Shown here one piece after another: positions 1 through 9,290 of a stretch of DNA of 64,000 nucleotides. Source of the DNA: UBA1479 sp040221095 (GTDB lineage: Bacteria > Pseudomonadota > Alphaproteobacteria > Rhodospirillales > Casp-alpha2). Within the stretch, counting starts at the first letter, position 1, and the number at the start of each line of letters is the position of its first letter. Below the pieces are notes generated by a model. That model saw only the letters and a program-made list of their open reading frames with translations. It did not search any database and was not told where the DNA came from. The position numbers and the translations under genes were made by a program. The stretch is taken from positions 566,315 through 630,314 of the forward strand of contig JAVJVP010000003.1 in NCBI GenBank assembly GCA_040221095.1, written 5' to 3'.

Positions 1-1
1 T

Positions 2-469
2 GATCGGCGCATCCTGCGCGATCTGCAGGGCGACGGCCGCATGACCAATGTGGAGCTGTCGAAACGCGCCGGGATTTCGGCGCCGCCCTGCCTGCGCCGG
101 GTCCGCGCACTTGAGGAGGCGGGCTTCATCCGCGGCTACCACGCTGATCTGGAGCCCCGGATGCTGGGCTTTAACGTCACCGTGTTCGCCCAGGTCGGAC
201 TCAACTCCCAGGCCGAACACGATCTCGAGGCCTTCGAGGCCGCCGTGCGCGCCTGGCCCCAGGTGCGCGAATGTCACATGCTGGCCGGGGAAACGGATTT
301 TCTGTTGAAGGTAGTCGCCGCCGATTGGGACGCCTACCAGGAATTCCTGACGACCAAGCTGACCGCCGCCCCCAACGTCAGCCATGTCAAATCGGCGCTG
401 TCGATTCGCGCGTCCAAGTCCAAGCCGGGCGTACCGGTCGATGTCGATGCCCCGGACGACACGGATTAG
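2..469 (+). CDS. Lrp/AsnC family transcriptional regulator (5'-truncated)
   Basis: The reading frame is open from base 2 and codes for about 155 residues, so only a few N-terminal residues lie outside the window. The first visible residues (DRRILRDLQGDGRMTN) are the start of the Lrp/AsnC winged helix-turn-helix. The recognition region follows (ELSKRAGISAPPCLRRVRAL), then a C-terminal RAM (ligand-binding) domain with the usual GETDFLLKV segment. The family forms octamers or dimers that sense amino acids or related metabolites and regulate nearby amino acid metabolism genes. The internal ATG at 41 falls inside the HTH and is not the true start. The gene is convergent with the enolase-superfamily gene, 17 bases away. 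The ligand cannot be told from sequence. Confidence 0.93.
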   Translation, partial: DRRILRDLQGDGRMTNVELSKRAGISAPPCLRRVRALEEAGFIRGYHADLEPRMLGFNVTVFAQVGLNSQAEHDLEAFEAAVRAWPQVRECHMLAGETDFLLKVVAADWDAYQEFLTTKLTAAPNVSHVKSALSIRASKSKPGVPVDVDAPDDTD

Positions 470-486
470 GCGCCGCTCATCCCCTA

Positions 487-1566
487 TCAGCCGTCCAGAC
501 GGTAACGCTTCCTGACCCCTTCGGCCCAGGCCATGCCGTGGCCGGGCAGGGTGGGCAGGGCCATGGTGCCGTTCTCGGTCCTGGCCGCGATATCGAACAG
601 GGGTTCCAGCAGGGGGAAATCCTCCAGCCAGGTGACGTTGGGCTGCGCCGCCGCCAAATGGATGAACAGGGACGGGAGGAAGTGCGGCGCGACCGGCAGA
701 CCGAAGGATTCGGCCGTCCGCGCCGCCGTGAGGCAAGGCGTCAGGCCGCCCATCATGGCCAGGTCCGGCTGCAGGACATGCAGTGCGCCAGACGTCAGAT
801 AAGGCATGACCTCGGCGATGCCCTGGAGGTGTTCCCCCGTGGCGATGGCGACTGGCGAGACCGCGGCCAAGCGGGTGTAGGCGCCGCTGTCGTCGGCCGG
901 CAGGGGTTCCTCCAGCCACAGGCAACCGGCGTCGGCGCAGGCCGCAGCCAGATGCAGGGCCGAGGCCGGATCGCATTTCTCGTTCACGTCGGCCATCAGA
1001 CGGACCCGGTCGGGCAGGGCGGCGCGTAGGGTGCTCAGCCGTGCGCCGTCCGTGCCGTCCCCGGCCAGGCGCGGTTTGACCCCGGCGAACCCTTGGGCAA
1101 CCTGGGCCAGGGCAAGGTCGCGGGTTTCTTCCGGGCTGTGGTTCGGGCGATGATCGGCCGAGCCGTAGACGGGCAGGTCGCGCGCGGTGCCGCCCATGGC
1201 GATGCCCAAGGGCAGGTCCAAGCGCCGGGCATGCAGGTCCCAGGCCGCCACGTCGATGGCCGCCATGGCCAGGTTGTGCGCACCCCGGCCGATGCGGTTG
1301 AGGGATGCGGCCATGTGCCGCCACAGCGCTTCAGGCGTATGGGCGGCTTGGCCTTGGACGCGGGTTTCCAAAAGATCCCGCGCCGCCGCCAGGACGACTC
1401 CACCGCCGCCGCCGAGGCAATAGCTGAACCCCGTGCCGGTGGCCCCGTCGCTGTCCGTCAGATCGACGGCCAGGACGTCGATCCGGGCCACGCCGGATCC
1501 TCCCACGGGACGGTCCAACGGAAAGCGCAGCAGTTCGGCGGTAAACGCGGTGATCTTCGAGGTCAT
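487..1566 (-). CDS. Enolase-superfamily (mandelate racemase / muconate lactonizing enzyme) protein
   Basis: A 359-residue protein with the two-domain enolase-superfamily layout: an N-terminal capping domain (about 1-125) and a (beta/alpha)7-beta barrel. The catalytic set is visible. K164 sits in a K-x-R motif (GVKPRL), the metal ligands are D193 (MADVN), E219 (LEEP) and E245 (TGEH), and H295 (APHFLPS) can pair with D268 (QPDLAMMGG) as the His-Asp dyad of the mandelate-racemase subgroup. Members abstract the proton alpha to a carboxylate in acid sugars or similar substrates. The substrate here is unknown. Most relatives have K-x-K, so R166 is a variant. Its start overlaps the stop of the upstream Sel1 gene by 4 bases, which suggests translational coupling. 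Confidence 0.85.
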   Translation of the reverse strand: MTSKITAFTAELLRFPLDRPVGGSGVARIDVLAVDLTDSDGATGTGFSYCLGGGGGVVLAAARDLLETRVQGQAAHTPEALWRHMAASLNRIGRGAHNLAMAAIDVAAWDLHARRLDLPLGIAMGGTARDLPVYGSADHRPNHSPEETRDLALAQVAQGFAGVKPRLAGDGTDGARLSTLRAALPDRVRLMADVNEKCDPASALHLAAACADAGCLWLEEPLPADDSGAYTRLAAVSPVAIATGEHLQGIAEVMPYLTSGALHVLQPDLAMMGGLTPCLTAARTAESFGLPVAPHFLPSLFIHLAAAQPNVTWLEDFPLLEPLFDIAARTENGTMALPTLPGHGMAWAEGVRKRYRLDG

Positions 1567-2411
1567 TTGCTCATGTCTTCCAGAATCTGTTTGGCAATGG
1601 GGGATCCGGCGGCCCGCGCCCGTGTAATGGCGACCATGGCTTGGCCGCGGTTCGGGGCCGTACCGCGCCCGGTAAGATAGGCGCGGCCGATCATGGCGAG
1701 GGCGTCCGCATGGCCCTGGTCGGCGGCCTTCTTGAACCAGGCGAAGGCCGCTTCGGCGTCTTCCCCGATTCCGTCGCCCGTATCCAGCCTTGTGGCGTAT
1801 TCGTATTGGGCGGCGCCGTGGCCCAGGCCGGCGGCGCGGTGGAGGGCCTCGGCGGCGACCTTGGGCAGGCGCGGCACCCCATGGCCCTGGGCGAAGCTTT
1901 GCCCGATCCGGAAATAGGCGGTCGCGCGGTCGATGGATTGATTCTCGGATTCCGCGGCGACCAGATCATCCAGGCCGGACAATGCCTTGTCGATGACGGC
2001 CTGTTTCATTTCCATCGCGCGCGGCTGACCCCGCGCCGCCGCCCGCGACAGCAGACGGTATCCCTTGACCGCGTCCTGTTCGACGCCCATGCCGCGCATG
2101 TGGAACCAGCCCAGCATGGTGGTCGCGTACAGATGCCCCTGATCGGCGGCCAAGCCGTACCAGCGTGCCGCTTCGGCGAGGTTGGTCGCGGTTCCCTGGC
2201 CGCGCGCGTACATGCCGGCGACCAGCGCCTGGGCCTCGGCGTCGCCGGCTTCGGCGGCGGGTGTCAACTCTCTGAAGGCGGTGGCGAAGTCGCCGACGTT
2301 ATAGGCGGTCTGCGCCTCGGCCAGACCGGCTCGGGCGTCGCCGGCCGGGCCTGAACCGGCCAGAATGCCTCCCGCCAGCACGGCGATGAAAGCCCGGCGA
2401 CGGTGTGTCAT
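1563..2411 (-). CDS. Sel1-repeat protein, exported
   Basis: A 282-residue protein with an N-terminal signal peptide (RRR n-region, hydrophobic stretch, cleavage near DARA|GLAE) followed by about five to six Sel1-like repeats. Recognisable repeat cores are AAEAGDAEAQALVAGMY, YGLAADQGHLYATTMLGW and FKKAADQGHADALAMIGRA. Sel1 repeats form alpha-solenoid scaffolds for protein contacts, in this case probably in the periplasm. The gene is sandwiched between a TPR-glycosyltransferase gene and an enolase-superfamily gene with 4-base overlaps at both ends, so the three are almost certainly cotranscribed. No enzymatic residues are evident and the partner is unknown. Confidence 0.88.
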   Translation of the reverse strand: MTHRRRAFIAVLAGGILAGSGPAGDARAGLAEAQTAYNVGDFATAFRELTPAAEAGDAEAQALVAGMYARGQGTATNLAEAARWYGLAADQGHLYATTMLGWFHMRGMGVEQDAVKGYRLLSRAAARGQPRAMEMKQAVIDKALSGLDDLVAAESENQSIDRATAYFRIGQSFAQGHGVPRLPKVAAEALHRAAGLGHGAAQYEYATRLDTGDGIGEDAEAAFAWFKKAADQGHADALAMIGRAYLTGRGTAPNRGQAMVAITRARAAGSPIAKQILEDMSK

Positions 2412-3946
2412 TTATTCAGCCCGGCGAGATCGTGCGCCACGGCCTCGGCGACCGGCGCCCAGGTTCGCGTGCGGTCCTGCCGGTATAGCCGCGCGCTCGG
2501 ATACCAGGGGCTGTCCCGCCGATCCATCAGCCAGCGCCAGTCGCCGCCGTTGGGCAGCATCACCCAGACCGGCCGGCCGAGGGCGCCTGCCAGATGCGCA
2601 ACGGCGGTGTCGACGGTGATCACCAGATCAAGCTGGTCGATCAGCGAAGCCGTGTCGGCGAAACTGTCCAGATGCCGGGACACGTCCCGCAGCCCCGCAG
2701 GCAGCGGCAGGTCATCCCGTGGCGTCTCCTTCTGCAGGCTGATCCAGGCGATGTCCGGAACCTCGAACAGCGGCGCCAACGCCGCCAGCGGCAGGGAACG
2801 ACGGGCGCTGCCGCGGCGCTCGGCAAAGGCCTGCCAGACCAATCCGACCTTGAGTCCCCGTGCATCCGCCAGACGGCCGCGCCAGGCCCCGCCGTCGTCG
2901 GGTGCCTGGAGGTAGGCGGCCGGCGCGGGCAGGCTGTCCAAGGTTGCGCCCAGGACCCGGGGCAGGCTCATCATCGGAATCCGAAGGTCATGGGCCGGTG
3001 GGGGGGCATCCTGGCGCGTGACCTCGTATCCGCCGTCCTGGGATGCGAACAGCGGGTAAAGGGCGGGCGGCACGTCCAGGATTACGGTGCCGCCCCGTTC
3101 CGCGACACCCGGCAGGAAGCGTGCGAACTGCAGGCTGTCGCCGTAGCCCTGTTCCGCATAGACGAGCAGGCGGCCGGTAAACGGCGTGCCGTCCCACAGG
3201 GGGCTGGACAGGTGTTCGCGCAGCGTCAGGTGGCCGGGCAGGGTCCAGCGCGCCTCGTAGGCTTCCCAGCCCTCCTGGTAACGGCCGGACAGCAGCAGCG
3301 CCTGCGCGCGGTGAACATGGGATGGGGCGTGGTCCGGCCTGAGACGGATGGCCTGATCGAACGCGGCGATGGCGACTTCGGGACGGTGCTGGTCGAGAGC
3401 GGCGTTCCCCCGGTTGTGCCAGGGGGCGAACGCATTCGGATCGATCTCGGTCGCTCGGGCGAAGGCATCCGCCGCGTCCCCCGGCCTGTTCAGTTCCATC
3501 AGTGCCAAGCCCAGGTCATTGATGGTCGACATGCTGGGCTGGTCGGCCACGGCCTCGTGCAAGAACGGCAGAGCCTCGGCATCCCGGCCTTGGGCGCACA
3601 GGCTGCGCGCCAGCAGCAGTTTCACGTCGATGTTGCCCGGCACGATGGCAAGGGCGCGGCGCGCATGGTTTTCGGCCGCGGATGCGTCGCCACTGCTCAA
3701 CAGGGCCGTTGCATAGTTCTGGTTGAATCCGGGATCATCGGCGTGGGCATCGGCGGCTTTTGCGAAATGACGCAGCGCCCCGGCCGTATCGCCGCTCAGC
3801 AGGCTGATTGCCGCCTTAAATGCGTTCGCCTGGGGGTGGTCGGGGGCCTGCGCCAGCACGGCGTCCAACAACGGCGCCGCATCCGCGATGCGTGAATCGC
3901 GCAACGCGGCGATCGCCTGAGTAAGCAGTTGATCCGAATCGGTCAT
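2408..3946 (-). CDS. TPR-repeat protein with C-terminal GT9/heptosyltransferase-like domain
   Basis: A 512-residue protein. The N-terminal half (about 1-240) is a run of TPR units (for example AFARATEIDPNAFAPWHNRG and AIRLRPDHAPSHVHRAQALL). The C-terminal half resembles ADP-heptose/GT9-type glycosyltransferase folds, with the typical late segment VDTAVAHLAGALGRPVWVML followed by a W-rich loop. Proteins with this architecture are common in alphaproteobacteria and are usually linked to glycan or surface protein modification, but rarely have a proven substrate. It is the first gene of the overlapping three-gene operon (3946 down to 487). Molecular function beyond the folds is an inference. Confidence 0.85.
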   Translation of the reverse strand: MTDSDQLLTQAIAALRDSRIADAAPLLDAVLAQAPDHPQANAFKAAISLLSGDTAGALRHFAKAADAHADDPGFNQNYATALLSSGDASAAENHARRALAIVPGNIDVKLLLARSLCAQGRDAEALPFLHEAVADQPSMSTINDLGLALMELNRPGDAADAFARATEIDPNAFAPWHNRGNAALDQHRPEVAIAAFDQAIRLRPDHAPSHVHRAQALLLSGRYQEGWEAYEARWTLPGHLTLREHLSSPLWDGTPFTGRLLVYAEQGYGDSLQFARFLPGVAERGGTVILDVPPALYPLFASQDGGYEVTRQDAPPPAHDLRIPMMSLPRVLGATLDSLPAPAAYLQAPDDGGAWRGRLADARGLKVGLVWQAFAERRGSARRSLPLAALAPLFEVPDIAWISLQKETPRDDLPLPAGLRDVSRHLDSFADTASLIDQLDLVITVDTAVAHLAGALGRPVWVMLPNGGDWRWLMDRRDSPWYPSARLYRQDRTRTWAPVAEAVAHDLAGLNK

Positions 3947-4009
3947 GCCTGAATGAAACGGGAACCGGCGCGGAAAAGCAATTCCCGCGCCAAGGTTCTC
4001 CTTCCGCGC

Positions 4010-5212
4010 TCAGCTCAGGTTGGCGCAGGCCCGCTGAATGCGCTGGCAGGCGTCTTCCAGCACATCCGTGGCCGTGGCGTAGGAAATGCGGAAATGGGGC
4101 TCCAGCCCGAACGCGGCGCCATGCACGGCGGCGACGCCTTCCGATTCCAGGACGTAGGTCACGAAATCCTCGTCGTTTTTGATGACCTGGCCCGACGGCG
4201 TCTTCTTGCCGATGGTGCCGGCGCAGCTTGGGTAGACGTAGAACGCCCCCTCCGGCGTGGCGCAGGACAGACCGTTGGCCTGGTTCAGCATGCTGACCAC
4301 CAGATCGCGGCGCTCCTTGAACACGGCGTTGTTCTTTTCGATGAAGTCCTGTGGGCCGTTCAGGGCGGCCACGGCGGCGGCCTGCGATACAGCGGCCGTA
4401 TGGGTGATGCCCTGGGACTGGATCATGGTCATGGCCTTGACCAGTTGCTTGGGCGCGCCGCAATAGCCGACGCGCCAGCCGGTCATGCAATAGGCCTTGG
4501 ACATGCCGTTCATGGTCACCGTGCGGTCGTACAGCTGGGGTTCGACCTCGACCATGGTGGTGAACTGGAAGCCGTCGTAGACCAGCTTTTCATAGATGTC
4601 GTCGCTGAAGATCCAGACATGCGGGTGCCGCAGCAGGACATCGGTCAGGGCCTTGATCTCGTCGCGGGTATAGGCGCCGCCGGTCGGGTTCGACGGCGAA
4701 TTGAAGACCAGCCACTTGGTCTTCGGTGTGATCGCCGCGTCGAGCTGTTCCGGCGTCAGCTTGAAGCTGTTTTCAGCGCTGCACTGCACGACCTTGACCT
4801 CGGCGCCGAACATCAACGGGATATCCGCGTAGGACACCCAGAAGGGGGCGGGGACGATGACCTCGTCGCCCGGATTGATGGTCGCCATGAAGGCGTTGAA
4901 GATCACCGGCTTGCCGCCGCAGCTGACGTGGATCTGGTCGCGGGCGTAGTCCAGGCCGCTGTCGCGCTTGAACTTGGCGATGATGGCGTCCTGCAGCTCC
5001 GGGATGCCGTTGACCGAGGTATAGCGCGTCATGCCGGCGTCCAACGCCTTCTTCGCCGCCTCGATGATATGGGCGGGGGTGTCGAAATCGGGTTCACCGG
5101 CGCCGAGGCCGATGACGTCCTTGCCCTGGGCCTTCAGGTCGTTGGCCTTCTGGGTGACGGCGATGGTCGGGGACGGTTTGATGGCGGCAAGGCGGTCGGC
5201 GAGGAAAGCCAT
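4010..5212 (-). CDS. aspC: Aspartate aminotransferase (class I PLP-dependent)
   Basis: A 400-residue fold-type I aminotransferase. I chose the ATG at 5212 (MAFLADRLAAIKPSPTIAVT) because it matches the normal family N-terminus. The longer frame up to 5305 adds an unconserved Arg-rich leader. Visible motifs are the substrate-binding GLGAGEPDFDTP near residue 40, the NSPSNPTG loop, the FSDDIYEKLVYDG stretch, and the PLP lysine in NGMSKAYCMTGWRVGY. The enzyme interconverts aspartate/2-oxoglutarate and oxaloacetate/glutamate, and in this subfamily sometimes uses prephenate. It is followed upstream on the same strand by metY, so both serve aspartate-family amino acid metabolism. Confidence 0.95.
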   Translation of the reverse strand: MAFLADRLAAIKPSPTIAVTQKANDLKAQGKDVIGLGAGEPDFDTPAHIIEAAKKALDAGMTRYTSVNGIPELQDAIIAKFKRDSGLDYARDQIHVSCGGKPVIFNAFMATINPGDEVIVPAPFWVSYADIPLMFGAEVKVVQCSAENSFKLTPEQLDAAITPKTKWLVFNSPSNPTGGAYTRDEIKALTDVLLRHPHVWIFSDDIYEKLVYDGFQFTTMVEVEPQLYDRTVTMNGMSKAYCMTGWRVGYCGAPKQLVKAMTMIQSQGITHTAAVSQAAAVAALNGPQDFIEKNNAVFKERRDLVVSMLNQANGLSCATPEGAFYVYPSCAGTIGKKTPSGQVIKNDEDFVTYVLESEGVAAVHGAAFGLEPHFRISYATATDVLEDACQRIQRACANLS

Positions 5213-5333
5213 TGGTCGGGTCCTTGTATTATGGTCCGTGAAAAGCGGGCGGCGGCCCGGGTTTCGGGCCGCCCGGAGACTACGCCGCCCTTTGGTTTCA
5301 GGCAAGACGCGCTATGAACAAGGCCGCGGCGGG

Positions 5334-6617
5334 TTACAGCGCCGCGAGCGCCTGATCCAGGTCGGCGATGATGTCGTCGATATGCTCGATGCCGACCGAC
5401 AGCCGCACATAGCCTTCGGTGACGCCGGCGGCGATTTTTTCTTCGTCGCTCAGCTGTTGGTGCGTCGTCGACCAGGGATGAATGGCCAGGGACCGCACGT
5501 CGCCGATGTTGGCCACGTGGTAGAACATCTTCAGGGCGTCGATGAACTTGGCGCCGCTGTCGCCGCCGCCGGTCAGCTCGAAGCCGACCAGGCCGCCCCA
5601 GCCGCCGGGCATCGTCCGTTCCCCCCGGGTGCGGATACCGTCGTCCTTTTCCAGGCCGGGGAAGATGACACGGGTCACCGCCGGGTGCGCCGCCAGATGG
5701 CGGGCCACCGTTTCCGTATTGCGGCAATGCTCGCGCATGCGCAGGGGCAGAGTTTCCATGCCCTGGATGAACATCCAGGCGTTGAACGGGCTCATCGCCT
5801 GGCCCATGTCGCGCAACAGGGTGGTTCGCGCCTTCAGGATATAGGCGATGGGGGCGCCTAAGCCCTTGGCGGCCTCGGTCCAGACGGCGCCGTGATAGCT
5901 GGCATCGGGCTGGGTCAGCATGGGGAAGCGGGCGGCGTGCGTTTCCCAATCGAACGTGCCGCCGTCGATGATCATGCCTCCGATCGACGTACCATGGCCG
6001 CCGACATACTTGGTCATGGAATAGACGATGACCGCGGCACCCTGTTCGAACGGGTGGCACAGGGTCGGCGCCGCCGTGTTGTCCATGATCAACGGTACGC
6101 CCAGTTCACGGCCAATGGCCGCGACCTCGGCGATGGGAAACACCCGCAATTTCGGATTGGCCAGGGTTTCGCCGTAATAGGCTCGGGTGTTGTCGTCCGT
6201 GGCGCGGCGGAAATTTTCCGGGTCCGCCGGATCGACGAAGCGGGCTTCGATCCCCATGGTCTTCAGCGTGTTGCCGAACAGGTTCCAGGTGCCGCCGTAG
6301 ATATCCGTCGACACGACGATGTTGTCACCGGCCTGGGCGATGTTCTGCACAGACATGGCCGATGCCGCCTGGCCCGACGCGACGGCAAGCGCCGCCGCGC
6401 CGCCTTCGAATGCGGTCATGCGCTGTTCCAGCACGTCGCAGGTTGGGTTCATGATGCGGGAATAGATGTTGCCCAGTTCCTCCAGCCCGAACAGGCGGGC
6501 CGCATGGGCGGTGTCGTCGAACTGATAGGACGTGGTCTGATAGATCGGGACCGCGACGGAATTGGTCGCCGGATCGGCGCGGTAGCCGTGGTGCAGACAG
6601 ATCGTATTCTTGTGCAT
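5334..6617 (-). CDS. metY: O-acetylhomoserine sulfhydrylase / aminocarboxypropyltransferase
   Basis: A 427-residue Cys/Met-metabolism PLP enzyme, the usual length for MetY (longer than MetB or MetC, about 380-400). It starts MHKNTICLHHGYRADP and has the family's YQTTSYQFDDTAHAARLFGL segment, YSRIMNPTCDVLEQRM, and the PLP lysine in YSMTKYVGGHGTSIGG. It makes homocysteine from O-acetylhomoserine and sulfide in the cytoplasm. No SAM-II or SAM/SAH riboswitch could be recognised in the 270 bases upstream, although such elements often control this gene in alphaproteobacteria. It lies divergently from the sortase-target gene. Confidence 0.95.
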   Translation of the reverse strand: MHKNTICLHHGYRADPATNSVAVPIYQTTSYQFDDTAHAARLFGLEELGNIYSRIMNPTCDVLEQRMTAFEGGAAALAVASGQAASAMSVQNIAQAGDNIVVSTDIYGGTWNLFGNTLKTMGIEARFVDPADPENFRRATDDNTRAYYGETLANPKLRVFPIAEVAAIGRELGVPLIMDNTAAPTLCHPFEQGAAVIVYSMTKYVGGHGTSIGGMIIDGGTFDWETHAARFPMLTQPDASYHGAVWTEAAKGLGAPIAYILKARTTLLRDMGQAMSPFNAWMFIQGMETLPLRMREHCRNTETVARHLAAHPAVTRVIFPGLEKDDGIRTRGERTMPGGWGGLVGFELTGGGDSGAKFIDALKMFYHVANIGDVRSLAIHPWSTTHQQLSDEEKIAAGVTEGYVRLSVGIEHIDDIIADLDQALAAL

Positions 6618-6887
6618 GGGGGGTTCCTTCAGCCCGGTTCCTTCTGGGTGGCGCGTAAACTAGATCGTTTTTGGGCCATGTTGAAGCCCCGGGAACGGAC
6701 CATTTCCCGCCATGTGTGAACTGTGGCGAAATCGCGGCCCGTCTGCCCCCAAATGACCTTGGGCGAACCCCAGGGCCGCCCCACTTTCCCTCCTCAATGC
6801 ATTGAACCGCCGCCCCCCGGATCGCAGGCATCCCGGGCGGCCTTACCGGATCGCTATGGCGGAGCCCCGCCGGGAGGGACGCGCACC

Positions 6888-9290
6888 ATGCCCATCGTCA
6901 CCGTCATCGGCCGCCGCTGGTGGGCTTTTCCCTTGGCCCTGGTTGCCGCGTTGCTTGTGATCACCGCTGTCGCGGCGTCCTCGGTGCGGGCCGATAACGG
7001 AATTCCCCCGGAGACGCTGGTTCCGGCGGCGGCCATGGACGGGGGCGGTCTGTTCCTGCCGGCCGGCAATGACGGCGGCGCGGGCGACGGTGACGCAGAC
7101 GCAGACGGACAGGTGCAGGTCGCGCCGATGTTGGGCACGGATATCAGGGTTCAGGTTTCCGGCCTGATCGCCCGCTATGCCGTCACCCACCGTTTCCGCA
7201 ACCCGACGGCGCGCTGGACCGAGGCCATCTATACCTACCCCCTGCCGCCGGACAGCGCCGTCGACCGCTTGAAAATGACCGTCGGCGGGCGCGTGACGGA
7301 GGGCGTCATCAAGGAACGGGCCGAGGCACGGCGCCTGTATACCGCCGCGAAAAGCACCGGCCGCCGGGCCTCCCTGGTCGAACAGCAGCGGCCCAACATC
7401 TTCACCACCGCCGTCGCCAACCTGGGGCCCGGCGAGGAAATCACCGTCGCCATCGAATTTCAGGAACGCCTGGCTTTCCGCGACGGGCAGTTCACCCTCC
7501 GCCTGCCGCTGGTCGTGGGGCCGCGCTATATCCCCGGTCAGGCCCATCCCGTGAACTTCGCGGGCGGGTCCGGCTGGGCCCGGGACACGGATGTGGTGTC
7601 CGATGCCTCCAAGATCACGCCGCCGCTGCGCGGCCCGGATGCGGGCAAAGGCAATCCGGTAACCCTCCAGGTCGCCATCGCCGCCGGTTTCGACATCGGC
7701 AAGGTCACCAGCCCCGGCCACGACATCACCACGGCCCGGCCGGAAGCGGGCCGGGCCGTGGTGCGGCTGGACGGTGACGCCGTGCCCGCCGACCGCGATT
7801 TTATCCTGCGCTGGGCCCCGGCCCAGGCGGGGGCCGCTCCCCAGGCCGGGTTCTTCTGGGAAAAGGCCGGGGACGACACCTACGGCCTGCTCATGCTGAT
7901 GCCGCCCGTGTCCGGCGGGGCCGGGCTAACCCTGCCCAGGCCGGCCCGCGACGTGACCTTCGTCGTCGATACGTCGGGGTCCATGCAGGGACCCTCCCTG
8001 ACCCAGGCCAAGGACGCCCTGGTCATGGCGCTTGACCGTCTGACCCTGGCCGACCGGTTCCGCGTCATCCGCTTCGCCTCGGGCTATTCGGATCTGACGC
8101 CACGGCCGGTCGCCGCCGACGCGCCCGCCATCGCCCGCGCCCAGGCCTATGTGCGGGGATTGCAGGCCGAAGGCGGCACGGAAATCGTCAACGCCGTCAC
8201 GGCGGCGCTGGCCGGCGTGCACGGCCCGGGGGAGGACACGGGACAGGAAACCCGCACCCGTCTCAAACAGATCGTGCTGATCACTGACGGCGCCGTCGGC
8301 GACGAGGACCGCCTGCTGTCCCTGATCAACGGGCGCATCGGCGACGCGCGACTGTTCACGGTCGGCATCGGATCGGCGCCCAACGGGTTTTTGATGACCC
8401 GCGCCGCCCGCGCCGGACGCGGCACCTATACGTTTATCCAGTCGGCTGACGAGATCAAAGAACGCATGGCCGAACTGTTCCTCAAGCTGGAACGCCCGGC
8501 TCTGACCGACGTGGCCCTGACCTGGCCGCAGGGCGGCACCCATTCGGTTGAGGTCTGGCCCCGGCCCCTGCCGGACCTGTATGCGGGCGAGCCCCTGGTC
8601 GCGCTGATGAAACTGAACGACGCCGGGCCGGAGATGAAGGTTTCCGGCCGCCTGGGCGGGCGGTTCTGGGAACAGTCGGTGACCATCACCGGCGGCGCCG
8701 CGGCACCCGGCGTGGCGGGCCTGTGGGGCGGCGAGAAGATCCGCCAATTGATGGCCAACATGCGGACGGTCGGCATGCATCTTGAACCCCAGGACGCCGA
8801 GGCCGCCCGCGCCGCTTACCGCCGGGAGGCCGTCGATACGGCGCTTTCCCTGGGTCTGGTCAGCAAATTCACCAGCCTGGTCGCGGTCGACCTGAAGAGC
8901 GAACCGGCGCGTCCCGCCGGCACGCCCCTGGCGACAGCCCAGGTGCCGACAAATCTGCCGGCGGGCTGGAACCGCGCCGGCCTGGAAGGGGCTCCGACCG
9001 CCCCCGTGCCGTCCCCGTCCCTGTCCCCCGCCCCGCAAAAGACCATGGCTCCGGCACCCGCCGGCCAGGCCGCGACCCTGGCGTTCAACCGCGCTGATCC
9101 GGCCATGCGCACCCATCTCGCCGCCGCCGTGTCCGGCACGCCGCTGGCGGCGGCGCCGCAGACGGCGACCCCGGCACATGTCTACATGGGGCTCGGCCTG
9201 CTGTGCGTGATCGCGGCCCTGGCCATCCTCGCCCTCGGCCGGCGGGGGCCGCGCAGGCACCGCCGCCGGGGCCCGGAAGGCGCCGATTGA
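6888..9290 (+). CDS. VIT and vWA domain surface protein, marine-type sortase target
   Basis: 800 residues from the ATG at 6888, which has a GGGAGGGA ribosome-binding site 9 bases upstream; the longer frame from 6723 is not supported. The order is: hydrophobic export segment (about 8-35), an acidic Asp/Gly stretch, a VIT domain (about 70-200), and a vWA domain (about 350-530) with a full MIDAS (DTSGSM, the Thr in GGTEI, and ITDGAVGDE). A Pro/Ala linker follows, then a C-terminal sorting module: APQTA (756-760), a transmembrane helix and an Arg-rich tail. This matches the family of proteobacterial sortase targets that occur once per genome beside their sortase (established family knowledge). 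The sorting motif departs from LPXTG. The function is probably surface or periplasmic adhesion, which is an inference. Confidence 0.92.
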   Translation: MPIVTVIGRRWWAFPLALVAALLVITAVAASSVRADNGIPPETLVPAAAMDGGGLFLPAGNDGGAGDGDADADGQVQVAPMLGTDIRVQVSGLIARYAVTHRFRNPTARWTEAIYTYPLPPDSAVDRLKMTVGGRVTEGVIKERAEARRLYTAAKSTGRRASLVEQQRPNIFTTAVANLGPGEEITVAIEFQERLAFRDGQFTLRLPLVVGPRYIPGQAHPVNFAGGSGWARDTDVVSDASKITPPLRGPDAGKGNPVTLQVAIAAGFDIGKVTSPGHDITTARPEAGRAVVRLDGDAVPADRDFILRWAPAQAGAAPQAGFFWEKAGDDTYGLLMLMPPVSGGAGLTLPRPARDVTFVVDTSGSMQGPSLTQAKDALVMALDRLTLADRFRVIRFASGYSDLTPRPVAADAPAIARAQAYVRGLQAEGGTEIVNAVTAALAGVHGPGEDTGQETRTRLKQIVLITDGAVGDEDRLLSLINGRIGDARLFTVGIGSAPNGFLMTRAARAGRGTYTFIQSADEIKERMAELFLKLERPALTDVALTWPQGGTHSVEVWPRPLPDLYAGEPLVALMKLNDAGPEMKVSGRLGGRFWEQSVTITGGAAAPGVAGLWGGEKIRQLMANMRTVGMHLEPQDAEAARAAYRREAVDTALSLGLVSKFTSLVAVDLKSEPARPAGTPLATAQVPTNLPAGWNRAGLEGAPTAPVPSPSLSPAPQKTMAPAPAGQAATLAFNRADPAMRTHLAAAVSGTPLAAAPQTATPAHVYMGLGLLCVIAALAILALGRRGPRRHRRRGPEGAD

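Noticed and set aside
6618..6887. SAM-II or SAM/SAH riboswitch upstream of metY
   Set aside because: The conserved cores of these aptamers could not be found on the minus strand before the metY start.
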